NCBI GenBank assembly: GCA_913051905.1
Contig: CAJXBY010000080.1
Coordinates: 1 to 10,900 of the forward strand
Origin: an uncultured Gammaproteobacteria bacterium
GTDB taxonomy: Bacteria; Pseudomonadota; Gammaproteobacteria; Arenicellales; UBA868
DNA: 10,900 nucleotides
Direction of reading: 5' to 3'
The notes under the pieces are model-generated. The model was not told the DNA's origin. It saw only the letters and a list, made by a program, of their open reading frames with translations, and did not search any database. Positions 1 to 7,958 of the stretch are shown here, in pieces. Both the position numbers and the translations under genes were made by a program. Position 1 is the first letter of the stretch. Each line of letters starts with the position of its first letter.

Positions 1-425
1 GGCTGTCGCGCTATCTCACCACGGAAAACACCCGGCGGCTGCTCGCCGAAGCCGGATTTCTATATCACATGGACGATTATTCGGACGATCAGCCCTTCTG
101 GGACCGTTGCGGAACCCGGCCGATGCTGGTCCTGCCCTATGCCGTGGATACCAATGACATGAAACTCTGGACATCACCGGCCTACACGCCATCGGACTGG
201 CTGCAGTACGCCATCGACACCTTCGACTGTCTGTACGAGGAGGGGCAGATCGAACCGAGAATGATGTCGCTGGGTCTGCACCTCCGGGTGATCGGCAGAC
301 CCGGTCGGATCGGGGCATTGAGGCAGTTTCTTGATCACGTGCGTAGCCACGATGGTGTCTGGTTGGCGCGTCGAATCGATATTGCCCGCTGGTGGAAAGA
401 CAACCATCCCTGGGAGCGGGAATGA
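1..425 (+). CDS. Polysaccharide deacetylase family protein, PuuE/allantoinase-like (3' end only)
   Basis: The window opens inside this gene; codons run from base 3 and 140 residues remain before TGA at 423-425. The visible part is the C-terminal third of a polysaccharide-deacetylase (NodB-fold) protein of the PuuE/allantoinase-like branch. Support comes from the DMDDYSDD-type stretch, the LPYAVDTNDM segment, the DW..YAIDTFD.LYEEG helix, the LHLRVIGRPGRIGAL motif, and the closing DHV..HDGVWLARR.DIARWW. That ending is typical of enzymes that hydrolyse C-N bonds in ureides or cyclic amides rather than chitin, although the substrate is not fixed by sequence. The histidine of the LHLRVIGRPGR motif is kept; the N-terminal metal site lies outside the window. 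Its stop overlaps the next start (ATGA), so it is probably co-translated with the PrpD-family gene. Confidence 0.85.
   Translation, partial: LSRYLTTENTRRLLAEAGFLYHMDDYSDDQPFWDRCGTRPMLVLPYAVDTNDMKLWTSPAYTPSDWLQYAIDTFDCLYEEGQIEPRMMSLGLHLRVIGRPGRIGALRQFLDHVRSHDGVWLARRIDIARWWKDNHPWERE
412..416 (+). promoter_or_regulatory. Shine-Dalgarno for the MmgE/PrpD gene
   Basis: GGGAG lies five bases before the ATG at 422. This favours 422 over the in-frame ATG at 392, which would overlap the upstream gene by 34 bases. The site lies inside the upstream coding sequence, consistent with translational coupling. Inferred from position and sequence only. Confidence 0.5.
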
Positions 426-1798
426 TGACGGCAATTGACGCACTCGCCCGGCATGTGGCTGGCACACCCTACGAAGACCTGCCCGATGCAGCCACCGAAG
501 CGACGCGAAAATTCATTCTGGATACGATCGGCGTCGGGCTGCTGGGCAGTGCCGGGCCCTGGGTCGAGGAGCTGATCGCGGCACAGGGTGCTCAACCAGC
601 GACCGGTGGCGTACGGGTGCTCGGCAGACCGGTGCGGCTGGGCATGTCATCGGCCGCCCTATGTAACGCCTACCAGATGCACAACTGTGAATTCGACTGT
701 GTCCATGAAGGAGCAGTCGTCCATGCGGTGACTTGCGTACTGGCCGTGAGCCTGGCCGAGATCGACCGCCTGCACTTCGAGTCCGGCACACCGGTACATG
801 GCACGCGTCTGATTCAGGCGGTTACGCTCGGGGTTGATGTGGCCTGTACCCTCGGTGTGGCGTGCAGTTCAGGACTTCGGTTTTTCCGCCCCGGGACCTG
901 CGGCGCATTTGGCGCCACCGCGGCCCTGGCGGTGTTACGGGACTTTGATCCTGAGCGCCTGGTCAGTGCATTCGGTATCGTCCATGGTCAGCTGTGCGGC
1001 ACCATGCAGGCCCATACAGAAGGTTCGCCACTGCTCGGTATGCAGATGGGCTTCAGTGCGCGCAACGCCGTGCTCGCCTGTGATCTTGCAGGTCTGGGTG
1101 TGCCGGGACCGCGCGATGTACTGGAAGGCCCGTTCGGTTATTTTGCCTTGTTCGAAGGCGCGCATGATCTGGATCGGGTCATACCGGATCTGGGCAGAAT
1201 CTGGCGCATCACGGAAATCGCCCATAAACCGTTTCCCAGCGGCCGGGCCACCCACGGGATTGTCGACGCCTGCCTGGCACTGCGCCGCGAATACAGCGTT
1301 GATGAGAGCAAGGTCAGCCGGGTGACGGCACGAGTGCCGCCGCTGATCAATCACCTGGTCGGCCGGCCGGTTACCGACAATATGGACATCAATTATGCCC
1401 GGCTCTGCGCGTGCTTTGCCGCTGCCCGGGTGCTGATTTCGGGAAACCTCGTGTATGAGGATTTTTCAGAGTCCGGGCGGCAGGACCCCGATACTCTGTC
1501 TGTCGCTCGGCGGGTACACATTGAGGTGGATGACAACCCGGACCCTAATGCCCTGACGCCGTTGAGCGTCGAGATCGAGTGTCATGACGGGGCGTGTTTC
1601 AGGAAACGGATCGATACGGTTTACGGTCACCCGGCCAACCCGCTGACCCGTGATGCGTGGCTGGACAAGTTCCGCGACAACTGGCGCCTGGCGGCCAGCC
1701 CGCTGGACCCAGCGGCCTTAAAACGGGTGATCGAACGTCTTGAGAATCTCCATGAGATAAGCGATTCAGCCGTGATCATCGACGACTTGGTCCCGTGA
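422..1798 (+). CDS. MmgE/PrpD family protein
   Basis: A 458-residue protein, full length for the MmgE/PrpD fold, whose members include 2-methylcitrate dehydratase, cis-aconitate decarboxylase and iminodisuccinate epimerase. The N-terminal helical domain has DTIGVGLLGS (34-43). The active-site loop HNCEFDCVHEGAVVHAV spans about 87-103, followed by GTCGAFGATAA (158-168) and GMQMGFSARNAVLA (206-219). The KPFPSGRATHGIVDA segment (269-283) supplies the family's lysine and histidine. The loop usually reads HALDFDD in relatives; here it is EFDC, so one acidic residue is a cysteine. The start at 422 is chosen for its ATGA overlap with the upstream stop and the GGGAG before it; the ATG at 425 is an alternative. 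It ends in a GTGA overlap with the ligase-like gene. Nothing nearby resembles prpB or prpC, so a methylcitrate-cycle role is unlikely. It may be a dehydratase, decarboxylase or isomerase of a small di- or tricarboxylic acid. Confidence 0.9.
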   Translation: MMTAIDALARHVAGTPYEDLPDAATEATRKFILDTIGVGLLGSAGPWVEELIAAQGAQPATGGVRVLGRPVRLGMSSAALCNAYQMHNCEFDCVHEGAVVHAVTCVLAVSLAEIDRLHFESGTPVHGTRLIQAVTLGVDVACTLGVACSSGLRFFRPGTCGAFGATAALAVLRDFDPERLVSAFGIVHGQLCGTMQAHTEGSPLLGMQMGFSARNAVLACDLAGLGVPGPRDVLEGPFGYFALFEGAHDLDRVIPDLGRIWRITEIAHKPFPSGRATHGIVDACLALRREYSVDESKVSRVTARVPPLINHLVGRPVTDNMDINYARLCACFAAARVLISGNLVYEDFSESGRQDPDTLSVARRVHIEVDDNPDPNALTPLSVEIECHDGACFRKRIDTVYGHPANPLTRDAWLDKFRDNWRLAASPLDPAALKRVIERLENLHEISDSAVIIDDLVP

Positions 1799-3168
1799 GC
1801 GTTTACTCCGAACAGGCGAGTCCGCTGCAGTTGCTCCAGGCGTTTCCGGTCGGTGAGGCCTTCAGTTCAGGTCCGGCGTCTCTTGATGCCGAAGCCCTGC
1901 GGGCGCTGCAGGAGATGCGTTTCGCGAAGGTCATGAAAAGGGCCTGGCAGGTTCCTTTTTATCAACGCCACTGGGGTGAAACGGGTCTTGAGCCCGGTGA
2001 CATTACGGGCCTGGATGATCTGGTCCGGTTGCCTGTCGTCACCAAGGATGATCTCATGGACAGTGTCGAGCGCTTTCCCCCACTGGGGGACTACCACGGT
2101 ATGGCGCGCCCGGAAGGCGGGCAGTTCCGCACCGTGCTCCAGACCACTAGTGGTACAACCGGTGCTCCTCAGCCGCTCTTCTTTGGCGCCAGGGACCGGG
2201 AGATCCAGAACATCCTGCTGGCGCGGGCCTACCTGCTGCAGGGACTGCAGACCGATGATGTGGTGCACTCGGTATATGGTTTCGGCATGGTCAACGGCGG
2301 TCACTACATTCGTGAGGCCGTGCTGTATTACACCGACGCCCTATTGCTTCCTGCAGGTACCGGTTCGCAGACCGGAAGTCTTCAGCAGGTCGAGTTAATG
2401 CAGCGTTTCGGTGCTACCGTGCTGGTCGGTTTTGGTGATTTTCTTCATAAGCTGGCGCGAACAGCAGAAGACGCCGGCCTGATTCCGGGTGAGGACATCC
2501 CCCTACGGATGATCTCGGGCCATATCGCCCATGATGCCCGTGAGACGCTCTCAAAGGCCTGGGGCGGGGCAGCGGTCTATGACTGGTACGGTGTGGGAGA
2601 CACCGGGATCGTTGCGGCTGAAGGCCCGGCCCGCGAGGGTCTATATATCTGGGAAGACGCACATTTTGTGGAGATCGTGGCACCGGATACTGGTCTCCCG
2701 GTTGGCCCGGGTTGTGACGGTAATCTCTGTATCACTGTGCTCTTCAAGGACTCGGTCTACCCGATCGTTCGCTTTGATACCCAGGATGTCTCGCGGCTGC
2801 TGCCGCCTGATTTGAGCAGTGGTATCAAGTTCCGGCGTATTGCGGGGTTTTCCGGCCGCAGTGATAACATGGTCAAACTTCGCGGCGTAAACGTGTATCC
2901 GACCGCAATCGGCAGTCTGCTGTACGGCTTCAGCGGAACCACCGGGGAGTATGTGTGCCGCCTGAAGCGCATCGATGATCAGGATGAGCTGACGGTGATG
3001 GTGGAATATGACGGGTCAGATCCGGATTTTGAACAATTGATCAGTCGTCATCTGCGGGCCCGTCTGGGTGTACGCCTGGGCATAGAGGTCGTGGCGGTCG
3101 GCGAAACAGCCGGACTTACGGAACTCGAAGCACGGCAGAAACCTAAACGCCTGATCGATGAACGTTGA
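1795..3168 (+). CDS. Phenylacetate-CoA ligase (PaaK)-like adenylate-forming enzyme
   Basis: A 457-residue ANL-superfamily enzyme of the PaaK branch, expected to activate a carboxylic acid as an acyl-AMP and pass it to CoA. Motifs run in family order: an N-terminal KV..A..VPFY..H segment (45-60), the TTSGTTGAPQP ATP loop (117-127), YDWYGVGDTG (262-271), RFDTQD (326-331), GRSDNMVKLRGVNVYP (354-369), and a C-terminal QKPKR (448-452) where the catalytic lysine of the small domain is expected. In typical PaaK enzymes the YG..E motif carries a glutamate; here the position is Asp269. The length is close to PaaK's. The start is GTG at 1795, in a GTGA overlap with the preceding stop, and has no clear Shine-Dalgarno, so translation probably depends on coupling. 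No other phenylacetate-pathway gene is visible, so the acid is unknown. Confidence 0.9.
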   Translation: MSVYSEQASPLQLLQAFPVGEAFSSGPASLDAEALRALQEMRFAKVMKRAWQVPFYQRHWGETGLEPGDITGLDDLVRLPVVTKDDLMDSVERFPPLGDYHGMARPEGGQFRTVLQTTSGTTGAPQPLFFGARDREIQNILLARAYLLQGLQTDDVVHSVYGFGMVNGGHYIREAVLYYTDALLLPAGTGSQTGSLQQVELMQRFGATVLVGFGDFLHKLARTAEDAGLIPGEDIPLRMISGHIAHDARETLSKAWGGAAVYDWYGVGDTGIVAAEGPAREGLYIWEDAHFVEIVAPDTGLPVGPGCDGNLCITVLFKDSVYPIVRFDTQDVSRLLPPDLSSGIKFRRIAGFSGRSDNMVKLRGVNVYPTAIGSLLYGFSGTTGEYVCRLKRIDDQDELTVMVEYDGSDPDFEQLISRHLRARLGVRLGIEVVAVGETAGLTELEARQKPKRLIDER

Positions 3169-4477
3169 GGATCTGCTGGCCCAGCCGGTGGTTGGCGTGG
3201 CCGCGATGCTCCGTGATCGCCGACTCGGTGCGGTTGCCCTGACAGAGGCGTGCCTCGATCGCATCACTGCTGTCAATGGCCGGATCAATGCACTGCTCTA
3301 TGTGGATCCGGAAACGGCACTGGCGGCGGCCCGAGATTCCGAACAGCGCTACGCCAGAGGCCGGCCGGCCGGACCGCTTGATGGCTTGCCGTTGGTCGTG
3401 AAGGACAACATCGAGGTAGCCGGGATGCCGGTCACCAATGGCATGGCCGCAGTACACCGTTCGCGCCGAGACGCCGTTGTGGCGGCCCGGCTGCGTGCGG
3501 GTGGAGCCGTGTTGCTGGGCAAGGCCAATATGGATGAAGCAGCGTTGGGTGCGACCGGGACAAATCCCCATCACGGTGCTATCGAGAACCCAGATTACGC
3601 TGGCTATTCTGTCGGTGGCTCGAGTGGTGGTTCCGCTGCGGCGGTTGCCGCGGGCTTCTGCCCAGCAGCACTGGGGACGGATACTCTGGGCTCTGTCCGG
3701 CTGCCAGCGGCGTATTGCGGCCTGACCGGATTCAAGCCTACTCATGGTCTTCTTTCGGCGCGGGGCGTGGTACCGTTGTTCCCCCAGTGTGATGCGGTGG
3801 GACTCATCGCCCGGTCCGTCGCTGACATTGTCCACCTGATGGCCGGTCTGATCGATGGTTGGACCGGTCCGGAAGAGCGAAGCGATGTACCCTTTCGCTG
3901 GGGCATTCCTGCCGGATTGGAAGACACGATCCTGACGCAGGAGGTCCACGAGACATTCGTTCAGGCGCGATTCCGCCTGAACGAAACGGTATCTGCTGGC
4001 ATTCAGATTCGTCTTCCACGGTGGGAGCCGGGTAATGCCCGGCGGGCCGGACTGCTGCTGGCAGAACACGACGGGGTACAGCACTGGCCTCGGTGGCTTC
4101 AGACGACGGACAACACAGCATCAGAGCATCTGCAATCGATGCTGGAATTCGGCCGGACCGCGTCTTCTGAGCGTTTGCAGGCGGCCCGCGAGCGCATCGA
4201 ACAGTCCGCGCAGGACCTGCTCGGCGCCTTCACCGAAGTCGATCTGCTGATCCTGCCCACGACACCGCAGACTCCATTCAAGGTTACCGAATCGGCGCCG
4301 TCGAGTCAGGCCGACCTCACAGCGCTGGCCAACTTTGCAGGCTGTCCTGCGATATCCTTGCCTTGCCCGGTACCCTCCGGCCAAAGCCCCGTGGGCCTAC
4401 AGCTGATCAGCGCACCCGGCAGTGATCGACGACTGCTGGAACTGGCGGGAACTGTTGAGCGATGCCTTTTGCATTAA
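3158..4477 (+). CDS. Amidase-signature family hydrolase
   Basis: A 439-residue cytoplasmic amidase related to GatA, AtzF and other AS-family enzymes. The Ser-cisSer-Lys triad is readable: Lys82 in GLPLVVKDN, Ser155 in GGSSGGS and Ser179 in DTLGSVRLPA. The 24-residue spacing between the two serines matches characterised members such as FAAH. The nucleophile motif reads TLGS where many relatives have TGGS, so Leu177 replaces glycine in the turn before the nucleophile. GFKPTHG (191-197) follows, and the C-terminal half is somewhat short for the family (usually about 450-500). The ATG at 3158 overlaps the ligase-like gene by 11 bases. No gatB or gatC is adjacent, and the overlapping neighbours suggest catabolic hydrolysis of an amide or carbamate rather than tRNA amidation. 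The natural substrate is not determinable. Confidence 0.9.
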   Translation: MNVEDLLAQPVVGVAAMLRDRRLGAVALTEACLDRITAVNGRINALLYVDPETALAAARDSEQRYARGRPAGPLDGLPLVVKDNIEVAGMPVTNGMAAVHRSRRDAVVAARLRAGGAVLLGKANMDEAALGATGTNPHHGAIENPDYAGYSVGGSSGGSAAAVAAGFCPAALGTDTLGSVRLPAAYCGLTGFKPTHGLLSARGVVPLFPQCDAVGLIARSVADIVHLMAGLIDGWTGPEERSDVPFRWGIPAGLEDTILTQEVHETFVQARFRLNETVSAGIQIRLPRWEPGNARRAGLLLAEHDGVQHWPRWLQTTDNTASEHLQSMLEFGRTASSERLQAARERIEQSAQDLLGAFTEVDLLILPTTPQTPFKVTESAPSSQADLTALANFAGCPAISLPCPVPSGQSPVGLQLISAPGSDRRLLELAGTVERCLLH

Positions 4478-4523
4478 CGGAAGGGTCAGCGGGTCTAGAA
4501 AGCGCTTCATACCTTCAGCCGGT

Positions 4524-4545
4524 CCCAAGCCAACACTGGCTGGGG
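4524..4545 (+). other. Small inverted repeat in the 140-base gap after the amidase
   Basis: AGCCA (4528-4532) and TGGCT (4537-4541) pair around an ACAC loop. The stem extends by CCC/GGG (4524-4526 with 4543-4545) past one A-G mismatch. The bases that follow are ATTCTGATAG, not a T-run, so it is a poor intrinsic terminator. It could mark an attenuator, a processing site or nothing. The rest of 4478-4617 has no convincing promoter or small ORF. Confidence 0.2.
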
Positions 4546-4617
4546 ATTCTGATAGACTGATGCGCGGATGATTGGCCTGAACGCAGAAAAAACGAGCTGG
4601 CATCCGCTGTACACCAT

Positions 4618-5520
4618 ATGAAAGCTCCCACCGGTCAAGGCGCAACGACCTACAGCCGCAGGGCCCGCTACCACAGTAGTGACAACAATTTTGATTTCTC
4701 GTGGCCTGCGGTTCCCGCCCATCAGTTTGTCACCGAGCGTGATCGGGCGCTCGATCCGGTTACCCCGACCGGTCTGATTGCCCTGGATATTGGCCGTGAC
4801 CTGGGTGTCGATTACCCCGCAACCACGCCCACCCTGCTTACCCGCTACGCCAAAATCAAGTCCGGCGAGACCCTTTCGACCAGATTCCAGGCCTCAGGCG
4901 CTGTCTACTATGTGATGCGGGGACATGGTGCATCCACCACCGGCGATGATTGCATCGAGTGGGGTACTGGAGACCTCTTCTGTTTCCCTGGCGGGCAGGA
5001 GACCTCTCATCAGGCCATAGACGACTGTCTGCTTTTCCTTGCCACCAACGAACCGCTGCTGAGTATGGACCGGCTTGTCCCACCGGCGCCCGAGCAGGCG
5101 GTGGTCGCTCCCGTTCACTGGCCGGCTGCGGAGATTGAGCGACAGTTTGAACCCGTACTCAAACGCCCGATCACGCCCAATACGTCCGGTCACGCTGTGT
5201 TGTTCTCGAGCGACATCTTAAGCGGCAGTACCAACGTGCTTCCGACCGTGAACTGTGCGATCAATACGCTTGAGAGCGGCAAAGACCAGCGCCCCCATCG
5301 ACACAACGGTGTTGCGGTGACCTTGTGTATAAAGGGGCAGGGTGTTTATTCCATGATTGGCGACGAGAGGGTCGACTGGACCGATTATGCGGTTCAGATT
5401 ACACCGCCGGCCGAACTCCACTCGCACCACAATCGAGGGTCGCAGCGAATGGAGTGCCTGATCTTCCAGGACGAGGCGCTACACTACTACACGCGGACAC
5501 CCGGGTTCAGCTGGGACTGA
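4618..5520 (+). CDS. Bicupin protein, gentisate 1,2-dioxygenase-like
   Basis: A 300-residue two-domain cupin resembling gentisate/salicylate-type ring-cleaving dioxygenases. The N-terminal cupin (about 70-150) has the PATTPTLLTRYAKI strand, SGAVYYVMRG and GTGDLFCFPGG, but lacks an HxH metal motif. The C-terminal cupin (about 210-285) has PHRHNGVAVTLCIKGQGVYSM and TPPAELHSHHN, giving a plausible three-histidine iron site at His227, His229 and His268. In characterised gentisate dioxygenases the iron sits in the N-terminal cupin, so the arrangement here is swapped. ATG 4618 is the only ATG, GTG or TTG start after the in-frame stop at 4558-4560; no strong Shine-Dalgarno is seen. It is followed after 12 bases by an MFS gene, so the two probably share a transcript. 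Ring cleavage is inferred; a non-catalytic or other cupin role is possible. Confidence 0.8.
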   Translation: MKAPTGQGATTYSRRARYHSSDNNFDFSWPAVPAHQFVTERDRALDPVTPTGLIALDIGRDLGVDYPATTPTLLTRYAKIKSGETLSTRFQASGAVYYVMRGHGASTTGDDCIEWGTGDLFCFPGGQETSHQAIDDCLLFLATNEPLLSMDRLVPPAPEQAVVAPVHWPAAEIERQFEPVLKRPITPNTSGHAVLFSSDILSGSTNVLPTVNCAINTLESGKDQRPHRHNGVAVTLCIKGQGVYSMIGDERVDWTDYAVQITPPAELHSHHNRGSQRMECLIFQDEALHYYTRTPGFSWD

Positions 5521-5532
5521 TCGGTTTCGAAA

Positions 5533-6759
5533 GTGAGTACTGCTGCTTCTTCCCTACGCCGGGATGCGCAGGTCATGGGTCTTGTAGGGCTGGCCCATGC
5601 CTGCAGTCATTTCTTTCATCTGGTATTGCCGCCGCTGTTCCCGATCCTGAAGTCCGAGTTCGGCGTCAGTTATGCCGAGCTGGGTCTGTTGCCGGCTTTG
5701 TTCTTTGCCGCGTCCGGCGTCATGCAGATCGTGTGCGGCTTCCTGGTGGATCATTTCGGTGCCCGGCGGGTGCTGCTGAGTGGTCTGGCACTGGTTTCCA
5801 TCAGCATACTGCTGTCCGGATTTGTCACCGAATTCTGGATGCTCATCCCGCTCGCTATTCTCGGCGGGGTCGGCAACAGCGTGTTCCATCCCGCTGACCT
5901 CGCGATTCTCACCGCCAAGGTCAGCGCACCGAGGCTCGGTCGGGCCTACGGAACCCACGCCCTGGCGGGCAATATCGGCTGGGCACTGGCGCCTGTGTTT
6001 GTAATGACCGTTGTGCAGTTCAGCGACTGGAAAACGGCACTCGTTCTGTCGGGGTTGGTCGGTTTGGTGGTGTGGCTGTTGCTTATCGTAACGGGACCGG
6101 AATTGACTGACTCGGGGCGGAACTCCGCCAGGACCCGAGATCGGCCTTCCGCAGATGCCGTTCGGGAGAACATCCGGCTGCTGCTGTCGCCCACGGTCTT
6201 TTCATGTTTTCTTTACTTCACTTTTCTATCCACGGCGCTGATCGGCATTCAGACCTTTGGCGTCACGGCGATGGTCCAGATCTACGCAATAGAGCTGACC
6301 CTGGCGACGGCGGGCCTGACCGTGTTTCTGGTGGCGTCGGGTACCGGCGTGGTCTGCGGCGGGTTTGCCGCCGACTGGACGGACCGCCACGACCTGATCA
6401 CAATATCTGGCATGATGATCGGGGCCCTGATTTTTCTGGGAGTCGGTTCGGCGGGATTCTCGACCAGCATCCTCATCCCAGCCCTTGCGGTCGCGGGTTT
6501 TGCGTCGGGCATGACAACGCCATCGCGCGACATGCTGGTGCGCAAATCCACGCCGCGAGGTGCCTCAGGCCGGGTCTTCGGGTTTGTCTATTCAGGGCTT
6601 GATTTGGGTTCCTGCCTGATTCCACTGGTACTGGGCTGGGTCCTGGATCGTGGAACACCTGATATTGTGTTCTATATTATTGCGTCGATGCTGATGCTGA
6701 CCATACTGACTGTTTTCAGGGTAAGACGCTACGCATCGCTGCAGCCAGAAAGCGCCTGA
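5533..6759 (+). CDS. MFS transporter
   Basis: A 408-residue inner-membrane protein with about 12 hydrophobic segments in two halves, typical of the major facilitator superfamily. The loop after the second segment reads DHFGARRVL (family pattern D..GRR). Further signs are FHPADLAIL (about 117-125), a polar central loop around residues 195-215, and GGFAADWTDRHDL, the equivalent loop in the second half. The start is GTG at 5533, 12 bases after the cupin stop; no good Shine-Dalgarno is visible. Directly downstream of the cupin enzyme, it plausibly imports the substrate of this cluster or exports a product. Substrate and direction cannot be read from the sequence. Confidence 0.9.
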   Translation: MSTAASSLRRDAQVMGLVGLAHACSHFFHLVLPPLFPILKSEFGVSYAELGLLPALFFAASGVMQIVCGFLVDHFGARRVLLSGLALVSISILLSGFVTEFWMLIPLAILGGVGNSVFHPADLAILTAKVSAPRLGRAYGTHALAGNIGWALAPVFVMTVVQFSDWKTALVLSGLVGLVVWLLLIVTGPELTDSGRNSARTRDRPSADAVRENIRLLLSPTVFSCFLYFTFLSTALIGIQTFGVTAMVQIYAIELTLATAGLTVFLVASGTGVVCGGFAADWTDRHDLITISGMMIGALIFLGVGSAGFSTSILIPALAVAGFASGMTTPSRDMLVRKSTPRGASGRVFGFVYSGLDLGSCLIPLVLGWVLDRGTPDIVFYIIASMLMLTILTVFRVRRYASLQPESA

Positions 6760-6803
6760 TCCGGCGGCAGGCCGGGTTCCTCCCGATGACCTGAGCAACC
6801 GAC

Positions 6804-7916
6804 ATGACGCATTATCTCCTTACTGACCTGGTGAAATCGTTGCCTGCAACGGTCCCGTTTGTGGGTCCTGAGGCCCAGGAGCGCGGCCGGGGTGCTGCCT
6901 TCCGTGCCAGGATCGGGGCCAACGAGAACGTCTTCGGGCCGTCTGCGGCTGTCTCTGAAGCCATTACCCAAGCTGCCGGCGATGCCTGGATGTATGGTGA
7001 TCCCGAGAACTATGTTCTTCGCCACGCCGTTGCCGAGCACCACGGGGTCGCACCGGACGAGATCATGATCGGGGAGGGAATCGATGGTCTTCTGGGTTAC
7101 GTTGTTCGAATGTGCGTCGAACCGGGTGACCGGGTGGTGACTTCAGCAGGTGCCTACCCGACTTTCAATTACCATGTCGTAGGCTACGATGGCGTGCTGG
7201 TAACGGTACCGTATCGGGATGACCGGGAAGATCTGGAGGCGCTGCTGGAAGCTGCCATCGCCAACCAGGCCAAGCTCATCTACCTGGCTAATCCCGATAA
7301 CCCCATGGGCAGCTGGTGGGATGCCCACGCGATCGATTCGATGATTGCCCGTGTGCCCGATGGAACCCTGCTGCTGCTTGATGAGGCCTACGGGGAATTC
7401 TCCGAACCGGGCACGATGCCGGAGATCGACGTCTCCTGTGACCGGGTGCTGCGCTTCAGAACCTTCTCAAAGGCCTATGGGCTCGCCGGCATTCGCGTCG
7501 GATACGCGATCGGGGAAAGTGACTTGATCGGGGAATTCAATAAAGTCCGTAATCATTTCGGCGTCGGCCGGGTTGCGCAGGCTGCCGCGCTCGCGGCGCT
7601 CAAAGATCAGGCGCATCTGGCGCTGGTGATTGATCAGGTCAATAGAGCCCGTGAAAGGATCGTCAAGATCGCGCTGGAGAACGATCTTGCGCCGCTGGCT
7701 TCAGCTACCAACTTTGTTGCGATTGACTGCGGCCGTGACGGGGATTTTGCCGTTGCGGTGTTGAACCGGCTGGTTCAGGAAGGCATCTTTGTGCGGATGC
7801 CCGGAGTAGCGCCGCTAGACCGCTGTATCCGCGTGACCGTGGGTTTGGATCACGAACTGGATACTTTTGCCGAATTGCTGCCAGAGGTGCTTTCCGGAAT
7901 CACTGTCGGGGCCTGA
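6804..7916 (+). CDS. Class I/II PLP-dependent aminotransferase, HisC-like
   Basis: A 370-residue fold-type I aminotransferase close in layout to histidinol-phosphate aminotransferase. The GANENVFGPS start motif (38-47), the PLP-contacting NPDNP (163-167), DEAY (193-196), the Schiff-base lysine Lys223 in FSKAYGLAGIRVGY, and Arg343 in CIRVTVG, expected to bind the substrate carboxylate, are all present. No other histidine-biosynthesis gene is nearby, so it may serve another amino acid or the nitrogen step of the adjacent catabolic genes; family resemblance alone does not establish HisC activity. The ATG at 6804 follows the MFS gene by 44 bases with a weak ribosome site. It converges with the TauE-like gene, leaving 42 bases between the two stops. 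Confidence 0.9.
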   Translation: MTHYLLTDLVKSLPATVPFVGPEAQERGRGAAFRARIGANENVFGPSAAVSEAITQAAGDAWMYGDPENYVLRHAVAEHHGVAPDEIMIGEGIDGLLGYVVRMCVEPGDRVVTSAGAYPTFNYHVVGYDGVLVTVPYRDDREDLEALLEAAIANQAKLIYLANPDNPMGSWWDAHAIDSMIARVPDGTLLLLDEAYGEFSEPGTMPEIDVSCDRVLRFRTFSKAYGLAGIRVGYAIGESDLIGEFNKVRNHFGVGRVAQAAALAALKDQAHLALVIDQVNRARERIVKIALENDLAPLASATNFVAIDCGRDGDFAVAVLNRLVQEGIFVRMPGVAPLDRCIRVTVGLDHELDTFAELLPEVLSGITVGA

Positions 7917-7958
7917 GCCAGCGATCCTGGGTCAAGTGCAGCGATCTGCCTGCCGGTA

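Noticed and set aside
392..421. Upstream ATG at 392 as the start of the PrpD-family gene
   Set aside because: It would add ten non-homologous residues (MERQPSLGAG) inside the upstream gene; ATG 422 has a better ribosome site and an ATGA overlap.
3143..4084. 313-codon minus-strand frame opposite the amidase
   Set aside because: The amidase frame has a complete catalytic triad and family motifs; the opposite frame has none.
6760..6776. CCGGC/GCCGG hairpin between the MFS and aminotransferase genes
   Set aside because: The stem is only five pairs with no T-run after it; it is too short to call a terminator in GC-rich DNA.
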